Source of the DNA: Xylanimonas protaetiae
GTDB taxonomy: Bacteria; Actinomycetota; Actinomycetes; Actinomycetales; Cellulomonadaceae
Direction: 5' to 3'
DNA length: 64,000 nucleotides
NCBI RefSeq assembly: GCF_004135385.1
Contig: NZ_CP035493.1
Location: 1,922,001 to 1,986,000, forward strand
Positions 46,238 through 54,219 of the stretch are shown here, in pieces. Position 1 is the stretch's first letter, and each line of letters opens with the position of its first letter. Both the position numbers and the translations under genes were made by a program. The notes beneath the pieces were generated by a model. That model was not told the origin of the DNA. It was given only the letters and a program-made list of their open reading frames with translations, and made no database searches.

Positions 46238-46315
46238 GTCCCGCGAGACGACCGACCTTCGCCCCTCCCGGAGTGGGACCGCCACCGCTACCGTGGGGAA
46301 CGGCACCATCGAGGG

Positions 46316-47518
46316 GTGAGCACCCGCACCGCACCCCGCACCGTCGAAGGCACGTCCGAGGCCGTCGAGACGCGGAGCGCGCGGGTCGCCCCCGCGATGT
46401 CCGGCGTGTGGTCCGTGGTCCAGGGCATGGTCCTCAGCTTCGTCTTCCTGCTGCTGCTCGCCGTCGTCGCGCTCCTCGGGGCGCCCGACGCCGGCGCCGC
46501 CGAGGTGCCGTGGGCGGCCGCCGGGCGCGTCGCGGGCGGCCTCTGGCTCCTGGGCCACGGCGTGCCGGTCGGCGACCTGAGCATCGTGCCGCTCGGCATC
46601 GGCGCCCTCGCGCTCTTCGCGACGTACGTCAGCGCCAAGCGGTCGGCGATCGCGTCGCAGGCCGCGGTGGTCGCGGGCGCGTCGACGTACCTCGTCGTGA
46701 CCGTCGGCGCGGCCGCGGCCGGCGGGGTGCGCGGCGTCGGGCTCGCGCTCGCCGCGCTCGGCGCCGTCGTCGTCGGCGGGGGCGGGATGGTGCTCGGCAC
46801 GCTGACGCAGCCCGAGGCGCCCGCGATCGCCGACGTCGCCGAGCGCACGATGGGCGTGCTGCCGCCCGTCCTGCGGCTCGGGCTGCGGGCGGGGGCCGTC
46901 GCGCTCGCCGCGTTCACCGCGGTCAGCGCGGGGCTCGTGGCCGTCTGGATGCTCGCGGGCCGCACCGTGTCCGACGACGTGCTGACGGCGCTGGCCCCCG
47001 GCTGGATCGGGGGGATCGTGCTCGCGGTCTCGCAGCTCGCGGTCGTGCCGAACCTCGTCGTGTGGGCGTCGGCGTGGATCGCCGGGCCCGGGTTCGCCGT
47101 CGGGGCGGGGACGTCGTTCTCGACGCGCGGCGTCGTCGACGGGCCGCTGCCCGCGCTGCCGGTGCTGGGCGCGCTGCCCGGGCCGGGGTGGTCCGGGCCG
47201 CTCGGGTCGGCGTCGCCCGTGGTCGTGCTGCTCTGCGGCGCGCTCGCCGGCTGGTTCGCGTGGCGGCGGCTCGAGCCGTCGCTCGTGCAGTGGGCGGACA
47301 TCGCCTGGGTGCTGGGCGGGACGGCCGGCGCGGCGGGCGTGGCCACGGTCGTGCTGCAGCTCTGGGCGGGCGGGTCGGCCGGGTCCGGGCGGCTCGCTGT
47401 CGTCGGGGCCGACCCCCTGGTGGCGGGCGGTCTCGTCGCCGCGGAGGTGCTCGTGGGGGCGGCGCTCGTCGTGGTGCCCGCGTACCTCCTCGTCACGCGG
47501 CGGGCACACGCGGAGTGA
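46316..47518 (+). CDS. DUF6350 family integral membrane protein
   Basis: A 400-residue hydrophobic protein with about ten helices (for example GMVLSFVFLLLLAVVALLG, LSIVPLGIGALALFATYVSAKRS and VLVGAALVVVPAYLLVTRR). Position between sucCD and purN is the usual place of the DUF6350 gene in actinobacteria, and that is the main basis for the name. The GTG start has GAGGG just upstream. Function is unknown. The 78-base gap before it holds the sucCD terminator. Confidence 0.78.
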   Translation: MSTRTAPRTVEGTSEAVETRSARVAPAMSGVWSVVQGMVLSFVFLLLLAVVALLGAPDAGAAEVPWAAAGRVAGGLWLLGHGVPVGDLSIVPLGIGALALFATYVSAKRSAIASQAAVVAGASTYLVVTVGAAAAGGVRGVGLALAALGAVVVGGGGMVLGTLTQPEAPAIADVAERTMGVLPPVLRLGLRAGAVALAAFTAVSAGLVAVWMLAGRTVSDDVLTALAPGWIGGIVLAVSQLAVVPNLVVWASAWIAGPGFAVGAGTSFSTRGVVDGPLPALPVLGALPGPGWSGPLGSASPVVVLLCGALAGWFAWRRLEPSLVQWADIAWVLGGTAGAAGVATVVLQLWAGGSAGSGRLAVVGADPLVAGGLVAAEVLVGAALVVVPAYLLVTRRAHAE

Positions 47519-47618
47519 CCTGAGCCGGCCGGTCGCCTGCCGCGTCGCCCGGGGGCCGGGGCGCCGGGCGACGCGGCCCGGCCCCGGGCGCGCGCCGCCG
47601 CCCGTTACGCTTCGCCTC

Positions 47619-48260
47619 GTGCAGACGCCCTCCGGTCACCCCGTCGACGCCACCTCGGCCGCGCGGCTCGTCGTCCTCGCCTCGGGCGCCGGGTCCAACC
47701 TCGCTGCCCTCCTCGCGGCGCACGACGCCACCGCCTTCGGTGCCCGCGTCGTCGGGGTCGTGACCGACAAGCCGGCCGCCGGTGCGCTCGACCTCGCGCG
47801 CGAGGCCGGGATCGCGTCCGCCGTCGTCGCGCCCGCCGACTTCGAGGACCGCGCCGCGTGGGACCGCGGGATCGCCGAGGCGGTCGCCGTGTTCCGGCCC
47901 GACCTCGTCGTGCTGGCCGGGTTCATGCGCATCCTGGCGCCCGGCTTCCTCGACCGGTTCCCGGGTCGCGTCGTCAACACGCACCCCGCGCTGCTGCCCG
48001 CGTTCCCGGGCGCTCACGGCGTGCGCGACGCGCTCGCCCACGGCGTCAAGGTCACCGGCTGCACGGTGCACGTCGTCGACGCCGGCGTGGACACCGGCCC
48101 GATCCTCGCCCAGGCGGCCGTCCCGGTGCTCGACGGGGACGACGAGGCCACGCTGCACGAGCGCATCAAGGTCGCCGAGCGCGCCCTGCTGGTCGAGACC
48201 GTGGGCCGCATCGCCCGCGAGGGCCTGCGGATCGACGAGGGCCGCGCCGTCATCGGCTGA
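47619..48260 (+). CDS. purN: Phosphoribosylglycinamide formyltransferase
   Basis: Transfers the formyl group of 10-formyl-THF to GAR, third step of de novo purine synthesis. The 213-residue protein has LVVLASGAGSNLAALL near residue 17, DLVVLAGFMRILAPGFL, the catalytic VNTHPALLPAFPGAHGVRDAL and VTGCTVHVVDAGVDTGPILAQ. Asn, His and Asp catalytic residues are all visible. GTG start is seven bases after TACGCT (leaderless). Usually followed directly by purH in actinobacteria; here an ArsR-type/MFS pair intervenes. Confidence 0.96.
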   Translation: MQTPSGHPVDATSAARLVVLASGAGSNLAALLAAHDATAFGARVVGVVTDKPAAGALDLAREAGIASAVVAPADFEDRAAWDRGIAEAVAVFRPDLVVLAGFMRILAPGFLDRFPGRVVNTHPALLPAFPGAHGVRDALAHGVKVTGCTVHVVDAGVDTGPILAQAAVPVLDGDDEATLHERIKVAERALLVETVGRIAREGLRIDEGRAVIG

Positions 48261-48269
48261 GGTCTCGCG

Positions 48270-48836
48270 TCAGGATGCCGCGGGCTTGTCGTCCTGCGGG
48301 AGCGCGCTCGGCCCGACGCCGGTGACGACGTTGTGGATCTCGCGGGCCTCCCGCGGCGTCGTGCGGGCGGCCGCGGCCGCCCGCTCGGAGAAGCGCTCCA
48401 CGACCGCGTCGAGCTCGGCGAAGAGCTCGCGTGCCTCGTTCGTGGTTAGCGCGACCTGGGCGAAGCGGATCTTCGTCCGCGCCTGGTCCGGCTCCCGTGC
48501 GCGCTGGTTCAACGCACTGCGGAACCACTCGACGTAGCCGCGGACGAGCACGTCCATGCCGGGGGTGCCCGGGGCGACGTTGTAGGTCTCGGCCGCGGCG
48601 CGCCACACCCGGTCGCGCTTGTCGCGGGCCAGTTCAGGGGCTTCGACGACGAGGCCGGCCTTGGCGAGGGTACGCAGGTGGAAGGAGACCGAGTTGGCGG
48701 GCTCGCCGAGCGTCTGTGCGAGGTCGGCGGCGCGGCCGTGACCGTCGGTCTCGAGCTGGAACAGGATCTTCATCCGCAACGGATGGGCCAGGGCGCGCAA
48801 GGCTTCGCGGGTGTTGACCTGCATCGACGTCGACAT
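48270..48836 (-). CDS. ArsR-like winged-helix transcriptional regulator
   Basis: A 188-residue protein with an ArsR-type winged helix: REALRALAHPLRMKILFQLETDGHGRAADLAQTLGEPANSVSFHLRTLAKAGLVVEAPE. A longer helical C-terminus (residues 90-175) follows. There is no metal-binding Cys motif, so it is not a metal sensor of the classic kind. Divergent from the MFS exporter with an 81-base gap full of GCGCAAG repeats, so it almost certainly represses the exporter and itself. ATG 48836 lies six bases after TAGACT, suggesting a leaderless message; GTG two codons upstream is the alternative. Confidence 0.9.
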   Translation of the reverse strand: MSTSMQVNTREALRALAHPLRMKILFQLETDGHGRAADLAQTLGEPANSVSFHLRTLAKAGLVVEAPELARDKRDRVWRAAAETYNVAPGTPGMDVLVRGYVEWFRSALNQRAREPDQARTKIRFAQVALTTNEARELFAELDAVVERFSERAAAAARTTPREAREIHNVVTGVGPSALPQDDKPAAS

Positions 48837-48855
48837 GGACACAGTCTATCAAGAA

Positions 48856-48892
48856 GCGCAAGAACCCATGCGCAAGAACTATTGCGCAATAG
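48856..48892. promoter_or_regulatory. Operator region between the ArsR-type and MFS genes
   Basis: GCGCAAGAAC occurs at 48856-48865 and 48870-48879, then the perfect palindrome CTATTGCGCAATAG at 48879-48892. The palindrome covers TTGCGC, which is followed after 17 bases by TAGCGT and after seven more by the MFS ATG. Binding here would block the exporter promoter. Confidence 0.7.
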
Positions 48893-48917
48893 ATGGTGCG
48901 CGAGTAGCGTCGCCGGC

Positions 48918-50189
48918 ATGTCCACGATCCTCGACGCCGCGGCCCCCACGAAGCTGCGGCACAACCGCCCGTACCTGCTGCTCATGTCCGGCAAGACGAC
49001 GCAGCTCGTCGGCGCCGGCATCGGTGCCTTCGCGGTGCCGCTCATCGCCTTCCAGGTCACCGGGTCGGTCGCCCGGGCGGGGCTCGTCGCCGCCGTGGGG
49101 GAGGTCGGCGCCCTGCTCGCGGCGCTGCCCGCCGGCGTCGTCGCCGACCGCGTCGACCGGCGCCGGCTCATCATCGGCGCCGCGCTCGTCGGGGCCGTGC
49201 TGTGGGCGAGCGTCGCCGTCGCGGGGGTGCTGGGCCACCTCACCGCCGCACACCTGGCCGCGGTGCTGTTCGCGGCGTCGCTCGTCACGGCGCTCGAGGG
49301 GCCCGCCGAGTCCGGCGCGCTGCGCGCCGTCGTCACGCCGGAGCAGATGCCCACCGCCATGGCCGCCGTGCAGGGCAGGTCCGCCGTCGCGACCCTCGCT
49401 GCGGCGCCCCTCGGCGGCCTGCTCTACGGGTTCACGCGGTTCCTCCCCGTCGCGGCCGCCGCCGTCGCGCACGTCGCGGTCGCCGTGTGCACGGCGTTCG
49501 TGCGGGTCCCGCTGAGCGCCGACGTCGCCACGGAACGCGAGACCCACCCCGTCGAGGCGCTGCGGGAGGGGCTGCGCTTCGTGTGGTCGCGCAGCTTCTT
49601 CCGCGTGGCGCTGCTGCTCTCGCCGCTCATCAACCTCACCGTCAACGGGCTGCTCGTCGCCGTGAACCTCGACCTCGTGCGGCAGCACACCGAGCCCCTG
49701 CTCATCGCTCTCATCGACACCGTGGCCGGGGCGGCGATGCTCGGCGGGGCGGTGCTCGCGCCCGCCGTGCTGCGCCGCGTGCGCGTCGGGACCGTGCTCG
49801 TCGCGGCGCTCGCCTGGATCGCGGTGTGCTTCGTCGCGATGGCGGCCCTGCACACCTACACCGCGTACGTGGTGCTCACCGCGCTCGCCGTGCTCCCGCT
49901 CGGCCCCGCGAACGCCGGGACGTCCGGCTACGTCGCGGCGGTCACGCCGCCGCGCCTCCAGGGGCGGCTCGCGTCCGTCATGAGCCTGTCGTACCTGCTC
50001 TCCGCGCCGCTCACGCCCGCCCTCGCGGGCGGCCTCCTCGCGGCGACGGGGCTCCAGGTCACCCTGTGGGTCTTCGCGGGCGTGCTCGCCGTCGCCGTCG
50101 CGGCCTTCGCCGCGACCCGCGCCGCGGCCGGCATCGGCACCCCGGACACGTGGGCGGCCGACGCGCTGCCCGACGACGCCGAGGCCTGA
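48918..50189 (+). CDS. Major facilitator superfamily transporter
   Basis: A 423-residue transporter with twelve predicted helices. The N-terminal half has GAFAVPLIAFQVTGSVARAGLVAAVGEVGALLAALPAGVVADRVDRRRLIIGA, the MFS loop 2-3 motif region with DRVDRRR. The pattern matches the enterobactin exporter/H antigen-like group of MFS efflux proteins with an ArsR-type repressor. It starts seven bases after a TAGCGT box. Substrate unknown; drug or siderophore efflux is typical. Together with the regulator it interrupts the purN-purH neighbourhood, which looks like later insertion. Confidence 0.88.
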   Translation: MSTILDAAAPTKLRHNRPYLLLMSGKTTQLVGAGIGAFAVPLIAFQVTGSVARAGLVAAVGEVGALLAALPAGVVADRVDRRRLIIGAALVGAVLWASVAVAGVLGHLTAAHLAAVLFAASLVTALEGPAESGALRAVVTPEQMPTAMAAVQGRSAVATLAAAPLGGLLYGFTRFLPVAAAAVAHVAVAVCTAFVRVPLSADVATERETHPVEALREGLRFVWSRSFFRVALLLSPLINLTVNGLLVAVNLDLVRQHTEPLLIALIDTVAGAAMLGGAVLAPAVLRRVRVGTVLVAALAWIAVCFVAMAALHTYTAYVVLTALAVLPLGPANAGTSGYVAAVTPPRLQGRLASVMSLSYLLSAPLTPALAGGLLAATGLQVTLWVFAGVLAVAVAAFAATRAAAGIGTPDTWAADALPDDAEA

Positions 50190-50247
50190 CCGGCAGCTCG
50201 TCGTCAGACCGTGCGCCCGGGGTGACGGTCTGACGACGGACTGCCGG
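50190..50247. repeat. Hairpin repeat, copy A (upstream of purH)
   Basis: Outer stem CCGGCAG/CTGCCGG and inner stem GTCGTCAGACCG/CGGTCTGACGAC are separated by an internal loop CTC/GGA. The same design and much of the sequence recur at 52104-52173. Copy A starts at the MFS stop codon and could terminate that gene. Confidence 0.8.
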
Positions 50248-50300
50248 TCTGGCTCGCGGCAGTGACCGACATGACGGTGCCGGTCCTCAGGGGCGCCGCG

Positions 50301-50306
50301 TAGAAT
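50301..50306 (+). promoter_or_regulatory. -10 box of the purH riboswitch transcript
   Basis: TAGAAT lies about seven bases before the first paired element of the ZTP riboswitch, so the transcript would begin near 50313, at the 5' edge of the aptamer. Confidence 0.55.
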
Positions 50307-50311
50307 TCCGA

Positions 50312-50403
50312 GCGGCCGTGACTGGCGAAGGTGGGGCACCACCGGGGAGCGGCCTCGACACCACGTGTCGCTCGCCTTCGTGCGCCGCCCGCCTGGGCGC
50401 CGG
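50312..50403 (+). ncRNA. ZTP (pfl) riboswitch
   Basis: The leader has the pfl consensus in order: CGTGACTGGCGAAGG, a small hairpin GGTGG-GGCA-CCACC, the conserved CCGGGGAGCGG, a variable linker, and the pseudoknot half GCCGCCCGCCTGGGCGC. ZTP riboswitches sense the folate-stress alarmone ZTP/ZMP (AICAR phosphates) and raise expression of purine and one-carbon genes. ZMP is the substrate of PurH, encoded 50 bases downstream. Recognition is from the conserved blocks; no covariance search was run. Confidence 0.88.
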
Positions 50404-50453
50404 GGTCCTTCGAAGTGCTCACGCCCGAACGACCGCCGACCACAGGAGCCCCT

Positions 50454-52072
50454 ATGTCTGGCATCGACAAGGTCCACTCGACCGCCCCCGACGTCGTCCT
50501 CGCGGACGACTCCCAGCGCCCGATCCGCCGCGCGCTGCTCTCCGTCTTCGACAAGACCGGCCTGGTCGAGCTCGCCACCGCGCTGCACGCCGCCGGCGTC
50601 GAGCTCGTCTCCACCGGCTCGACGGCGTCGACCGTCGCCGACGCCGGCCTGCCCGTCACGCGCGTCGAGGACCTCACCGGGTTCCCCGAGTGCCTCGAGG
50701 GGCGCGTCAAGACGCTGCACCCGCGCGTGCACGCCGGCATCCTCGCCGACTCCCGCAAGGCCGAGCACCTGCGCCAGCTGGACGAGCTCGAGATCCAGCC
50801 GTTCGAGCTCGTCGTGGTGAACCTCTACCCGTTCGCCGCGACGCTCGCCACGGGTGCCGACGAGAACACCATGGTCGAGCAGATCGACATCGGCGGCCCT
50901 CCATGGTCCGCGCCGCCGCCAAGAACCACCCCTCCGTCGCCGTCGTCGTCGACCCGGCGCGCTACCCCGCCGTCATCGAGGCCGTCAACGCCGGCGGCTT
51001 CACGTTCGCGCAGCGCAAGGCGCTCGCGGCGGCCGCGTTCGCGCACACCGCCGAGTACGACGTCACGGTCGCGAACTGGTTCGCGAACCAGTACGTGCCC
51101 GCCGCCGACGGCTGGGCCGACTTCACCGGCGGTTCCTGGACCAGGTCCGCGACGCTGCGCTACGGCGAGAACCCGCACCAGGGTGCCGCGCTCTACGTCG
51201 ACGGCACGGGCACGGGTCTCGCCGCCGCGCAGCAGCTGCACGGCAAGGAGATGTCGTACAACAACTACGTCGACGCCGACGCCGCCTGGCGCGCCGCCTG
51301 GGACCACGAGGGCCCCGCCGTCGCGATCATCAAGCACGCCAACCCGTGCGGCATCGCCGTGGGCGCCGACATCGCCGAGGCGCACCGCCGCGCCCACGCG
51401 ACCGACCCGGTCAGCGCCTACGGCGGCGTCATCGCCGCCAACGGCGTCGTCACCAAGGCCGCGGCCGAGCAGATCGCCCCGGTGTTCACCGAGGTCGTCG
51501 TGGCTCCGGGCTTCGAGCCCGAGGCGCTCGAGATCCTCCAGGCCAAGAAGAACCTGCGCCTCCTGGTCGCCGAGCCGCCCGCGCGCGGCGGCACCGAGGT
51601 GCGACCCGTCTCGGGCGGCGTGCTGGTCCAGGAGCGCGACGAGTTCCAGGCCGCGGGCGACGACCCGGCGTCGTGGACCCTCGCCGCCGGCGAGCCGGCC
51701 TCCCCGGAGGTGCTCGCAGACCTCGCCTTCGCGTGGAAGGCCGTGCGCGCCGCCAAGTCCAACGCGATCCTGCTCGCCGCGGACGGCGCCGCCGTCGGCA
51801 TCGGCATGGGCCAGGTCAACCGCGTCGACTCGTGCCGCCTGTCGGTCGAGCGCGCCAACACCCTCGCGGGCGACGCCGAGCGGGCCCGCGGCGCGGTCGC
51901 CGCGTCCGACGCGTTCTTCCCGTTCGCCGACGGCCTCCAGGTGCTGCTCGACGCCGGCGTCCGCGCCGTCGTCCAGCCGGGCGGCTCGATCCGCGACGAG
52001 GAGGTCGTCGCCGCCGCGACGGCGGCGGGCGTGACGATGTACCTCACGGGCACGCGGCACTTCGCCCACTGA
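50454..52072 (+). CDS. purH: Bifunctional AICAR transformylase/IMP cyclohydrolase (one-base frameshift)
   Basis: Last two steps of IMP synthesis, about 539 residues after correction. N-terminal cyclohydrolase (MGS-like) domain: [32 protein letters not shown] and [15 protein letters not shown]. It runs to IDIGGP near residue 149, where the frame breaks; the continuation [18 protein letters not shown] and the transformylase domain ([62 protein letters not shown]) are in another frame. One extra C in the C3 at 50897-50899 restores [12 protein letters not shown] exactly. AGGAG precedes the ATG. A ZTP riboswitch lies in the leader. Confidence 0.95.
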
Positions 52073-52103
52073 CGCGCCGACACACTGACGCGCCGAGGCG
52101 CCG

Positions 52104-52173
52104 GTCAGCCCGGCAGCTCGTCGTCACACCGTGCCCTCGGGCTGCCGGTCTGACGACGGACTGCCGGGCTGAC
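52104..52173. repeat. Hairpin repeat, copy B (downstream of purH)
   Basis: Outer stem GTCAGCCCGGCAG/CTGCCGGGCTGAC, internal loop CTC/GGA, then GTCGTCA/TGACGAC and ACCG/CGGT. It lies between the convergent purH and FAD reductase genes and could be a two-way terminator. It is a second copy of the element at 50190-50247. Confidence 0.82.
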
Positions 52174-52175
52174 CC

Positions 52176-53675
52176 TCAGCGGGGGAGCACCGCGTCGCGC
52201 AGGCGGCGCGTCAGGTCCAGCGCGAGCGTCAGGTCGACGTGGAGCGGGGCCGGGCCGTTTGTGAGGCGGCGCACCGCGCCCACCTCGCGCGGGGAGTCGA
52301 CGAGCAGCACCGCGCGCAGCAGCCCCACGGGGTGGCCCTCCGGCGTCATCTGCGCGTGGCGGTCCAGCGCGCGCTCCAGGTAGAGCGCCGCCCACGGGCC
52401 TGCGGCCGGGTCGCCGCGCAGCACGACGGCGTCGGCAGGCGTCGGCAGGCCCAGCAGCGCGAGGTCGTGCCCGAGTTGGCGGGAGAACACGTATGGCGCG
52501 TGCCGTGTCACCGGCGCCAGGCCGAACCGGGCTCGCAGCTCCTCGGGGTCCGACGGCGACGGGTCGACGCCGAGCATCGCGCGGGCGGTGACCTCCGGGT
52601 CGTGCAGGGCTGCCGACCAGTGCCCGCCCGGCACCGGACCGAACACGGGATGCTCGCGCACCGCGACGTCGCCCACGGCCCAGACGCGGTTGAGGGCGGC
52701 CGGAGCCAGCCGCCCCGCGGGATCGGTGGGGGAGGCGTGCCCCGTGAGCCGCCCGGCGGCGTCCACGCGGAGCCGACCCGCCGCGTCCAGCGGCAGGGTC
52801 CCTGCCAGCCACCTGGTCGCAGGCCGGACGCCCACGGCGGCGAGGACGACGTCCGCGTCGATCCGCTCGCCACGTCGGGTCTCGGCTCCGGCGTCCACGC
52901 CGCCGCCCCCCGGCGCGTCGTCCGCGTGGCCTTCGGCGCCCGGGACCTCCTCGCCGTCGTCGTCGAGCCAGACGCCGCCCGCGTCGACAGACGTCACCAG
53001 CGCGCCCGTGCGCAGGCGTACCCCGGCGGCGGCGTACCAGGGTGCGAGGTGCGCGCCGACCACGGTGCCGAGCTGCCGCTCCAGCGGCGTCGCGGCGGCC
53101 TCCACGACGGTGACCTCGGCCCCCTCGCCGGCTGCCACCCCGGCGACCTCCGCGCCGACCCACCCCGCGCCCACGACGACGAGCCGCAGGCCCGGCCGCA
53201 GCGCCGCCCGCAGCCGGGCGGCGTCGTCGGCCGTGTGCAGCGTCCATGCGGACTCCCAGCCGGCCGGGCGCACGGGCGTCGAGCCCGTGGCGAGCACGAC
53301 GGCGTCCGCCTCGACGACGGTGCCGGACGCCGTCGTGACCCGGACGCCGTCGGCCGTCACCGCCAGCGCGGTGGCGTGGTCCGCGAGCCGGGCGTCGTCG
53401 GCGAGCGCGGCGACGTCGACGCCCAGGTCCTCGTGCAGCCACACCGGAGCAGGGCGGGTCAGGAGCTCCTTGGACAGCGGCGGGCGGTCGTAGGGCGGCA
53501 CGCCCTCGGCGCCGAGCACCGTCAGGTGCCCGTCGAAGCCGTGCTCGCGCAGGGCGCCGACCGTCTGCGCCCCGGCCAGCCCCGCGCCGACGACGACGAC
53601 GCTGCGCGGCGGCACCGGCGCCGGCAGCGGCGGGACGGGGATCGTGGGGAAGCGGCGGGGCGCGGGGCGAGGCAC
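52176..53675 (-). CDS. FAD-dependent NAD(P)H ferredoxin-reductase-like oxidoreductase
   Basis: Pyridine nucleotide-disulphide oxidoreductase of 499 residues, similar in plan to rubredoxin/ferredoxin reductases of oxygenase systems. FAD-binding VVVVGAGLAGAQTVGALREHGFDGHLTVLG near residue 25, PPYDRPPLSKELL, NAD(P)-binding VVVGAGWVGAEVAGVAAGEGAEVTVVE near residue 165 and FAD site VWAVGDVA. A Gly/Asp-rich insert (HADDAPGGGGVDAGAETRRG) precedes DADVVLAAVGVRP. GTG start. The last 90 residues form the reductase C-terminal domain. Single gene, with no ferredoxin or oxygenase next to it, so its electron partner is unknown. Confidence 0.85.
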   Translation of the reverse strand: MPRPAPRRFPTIPVPPLPAPVPPRSVVVVGAGLAGAQTVGALREHGFDGHLTVLGAEGVPPYDRPPLSKELLTRPAPVWLHEDLGVDVAALADDARLADHATALAVTADGVRVTTASGTVVEADAVVLATGSTPVRPAGWESAWTLHTADDAARLRAALRPGLRLVVVGAGWVGAEVAGVAAGEGAEVTVVEAAATPLERQLGTVVGAHLAPWYAAAGVRLRTGALVTSVDAGGVWLDDDGEEVPGAEGHADDAPGGGGVDAGAETRRGERIDADVVLAAVGVRPATRWLAGTLPLDAAGRLRVDAAGRLTGHASPTDPAGRLAPAALNRVWAVGDVAVREHPVFGPVPGGHWSAALHDPEVTARAMLGVDPSPSDPEELRARFGLAPVTRHAPYVFSRQLGHDLALLGLPTPADAVVLRGDPAAGPWAALYLERALDRHAQMTPEGHPVGLLRAVLLVDSPREVGAVRRLTNGPAPLHVDLTLALDLTRRLRDAVLPR

Positions 53676-53771
53676 GTCCTCACGCTAGCGGGCAGGACGA
53701 CGGCGGACGGGCCCCGGCGCGGAGCAGCCACGCGCGCGGAGGCCGGTGCGGCGCGCCGGTAGGCTCTCGCC

Positions 53772-54146
53772 GTGGACCAGCGCCCCCTCTTCCCCGGCCC
53801 GGCCGTCCCGCCACCGGGACCGACGCCAGGCCCGACGTCGTCAGGCCCGACGTCGTCGCGGCCGACGCCGCCGGGGTACCGCGGACCGAGCGTCAAGGGC
53901 GGGCTCGTGCTGGCCGTGGTGGGGGTGTCCGCGGCCGCCGTCCTCGGCACCTTCGTCAGCGCGCGGCTCGGGGCTGTCGCCGTCGCCGTCACGCTGGGCG
54001 TCGCCGGGACGTGGCGGGCGGTCGCGCCCCGAGCCACCCACGCGGCCGGCATCGCCGTGCGGTCCAAGACGATCGACGCGTTCCTGTACCTCGCCACCGC
54101 GGCAGCGATCCTGGTCCTCGCGGTCACGGTGCCGTACCTCGGCTGA
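53772..54146 (+). CDS. DUF3017 domain membrane protein
   Basis: A 124-residue protein with a Pro-rich N-terminus (residues 1-38, with GPTSSGPTSSRPTPP) and three membrane helices, including SVKGGLVLAVVGVSAAAVLGTFVSARLGAVAVAVTL and TIDAFLYLATAAAILVLAVTVPYL. These match DUF3017, a small family usually found near purH/folD and mdh in actinobacteria. GTG start is six bases after TAGGCT (leaderless). Function unknown. Confidence 0.82.
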   Translation: MDQRPLFPGPAVPPPGPTPGPTSSGPTSSRPTPPGYRGPSVKGGLVLAVVGVSAAAVLGTFVSARLGAVAVAVTLGVAGTWRAVAPRATHAAGIAVRSKTIDAFLYLATAAAILVLAVTVPYLG

Positions 54147-54164
54147 CCGGTCCGCGACGCACGA

Positions 54165-54204
54165 CGGCCCTCGTCGTCGTCCCGCGGGACGACGACGAGG
54201 GCCG
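54165..54204. terminator. Bidirectional terminator between DUF3017 and aquaporin genes
   Basis: A 40-base perfect palindrome, arms beginning CGGCCCTCGTCGTCGTCCC, lies between stops at 54146 and 54220. It can serve both convergent genes. Confidence 0.88.
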
Positions 54205-54219
54205 CGGCTGCGTCAGGCG

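Noticed and set aside
53841-53870. Short GC repeats in the DUF3017 N-terminus as a mobile repeat
   Set aside because: GACGTCGTC-type repeats encode a Pro/Ser-rich flexible segment and are typical low-complexity coding sequence.
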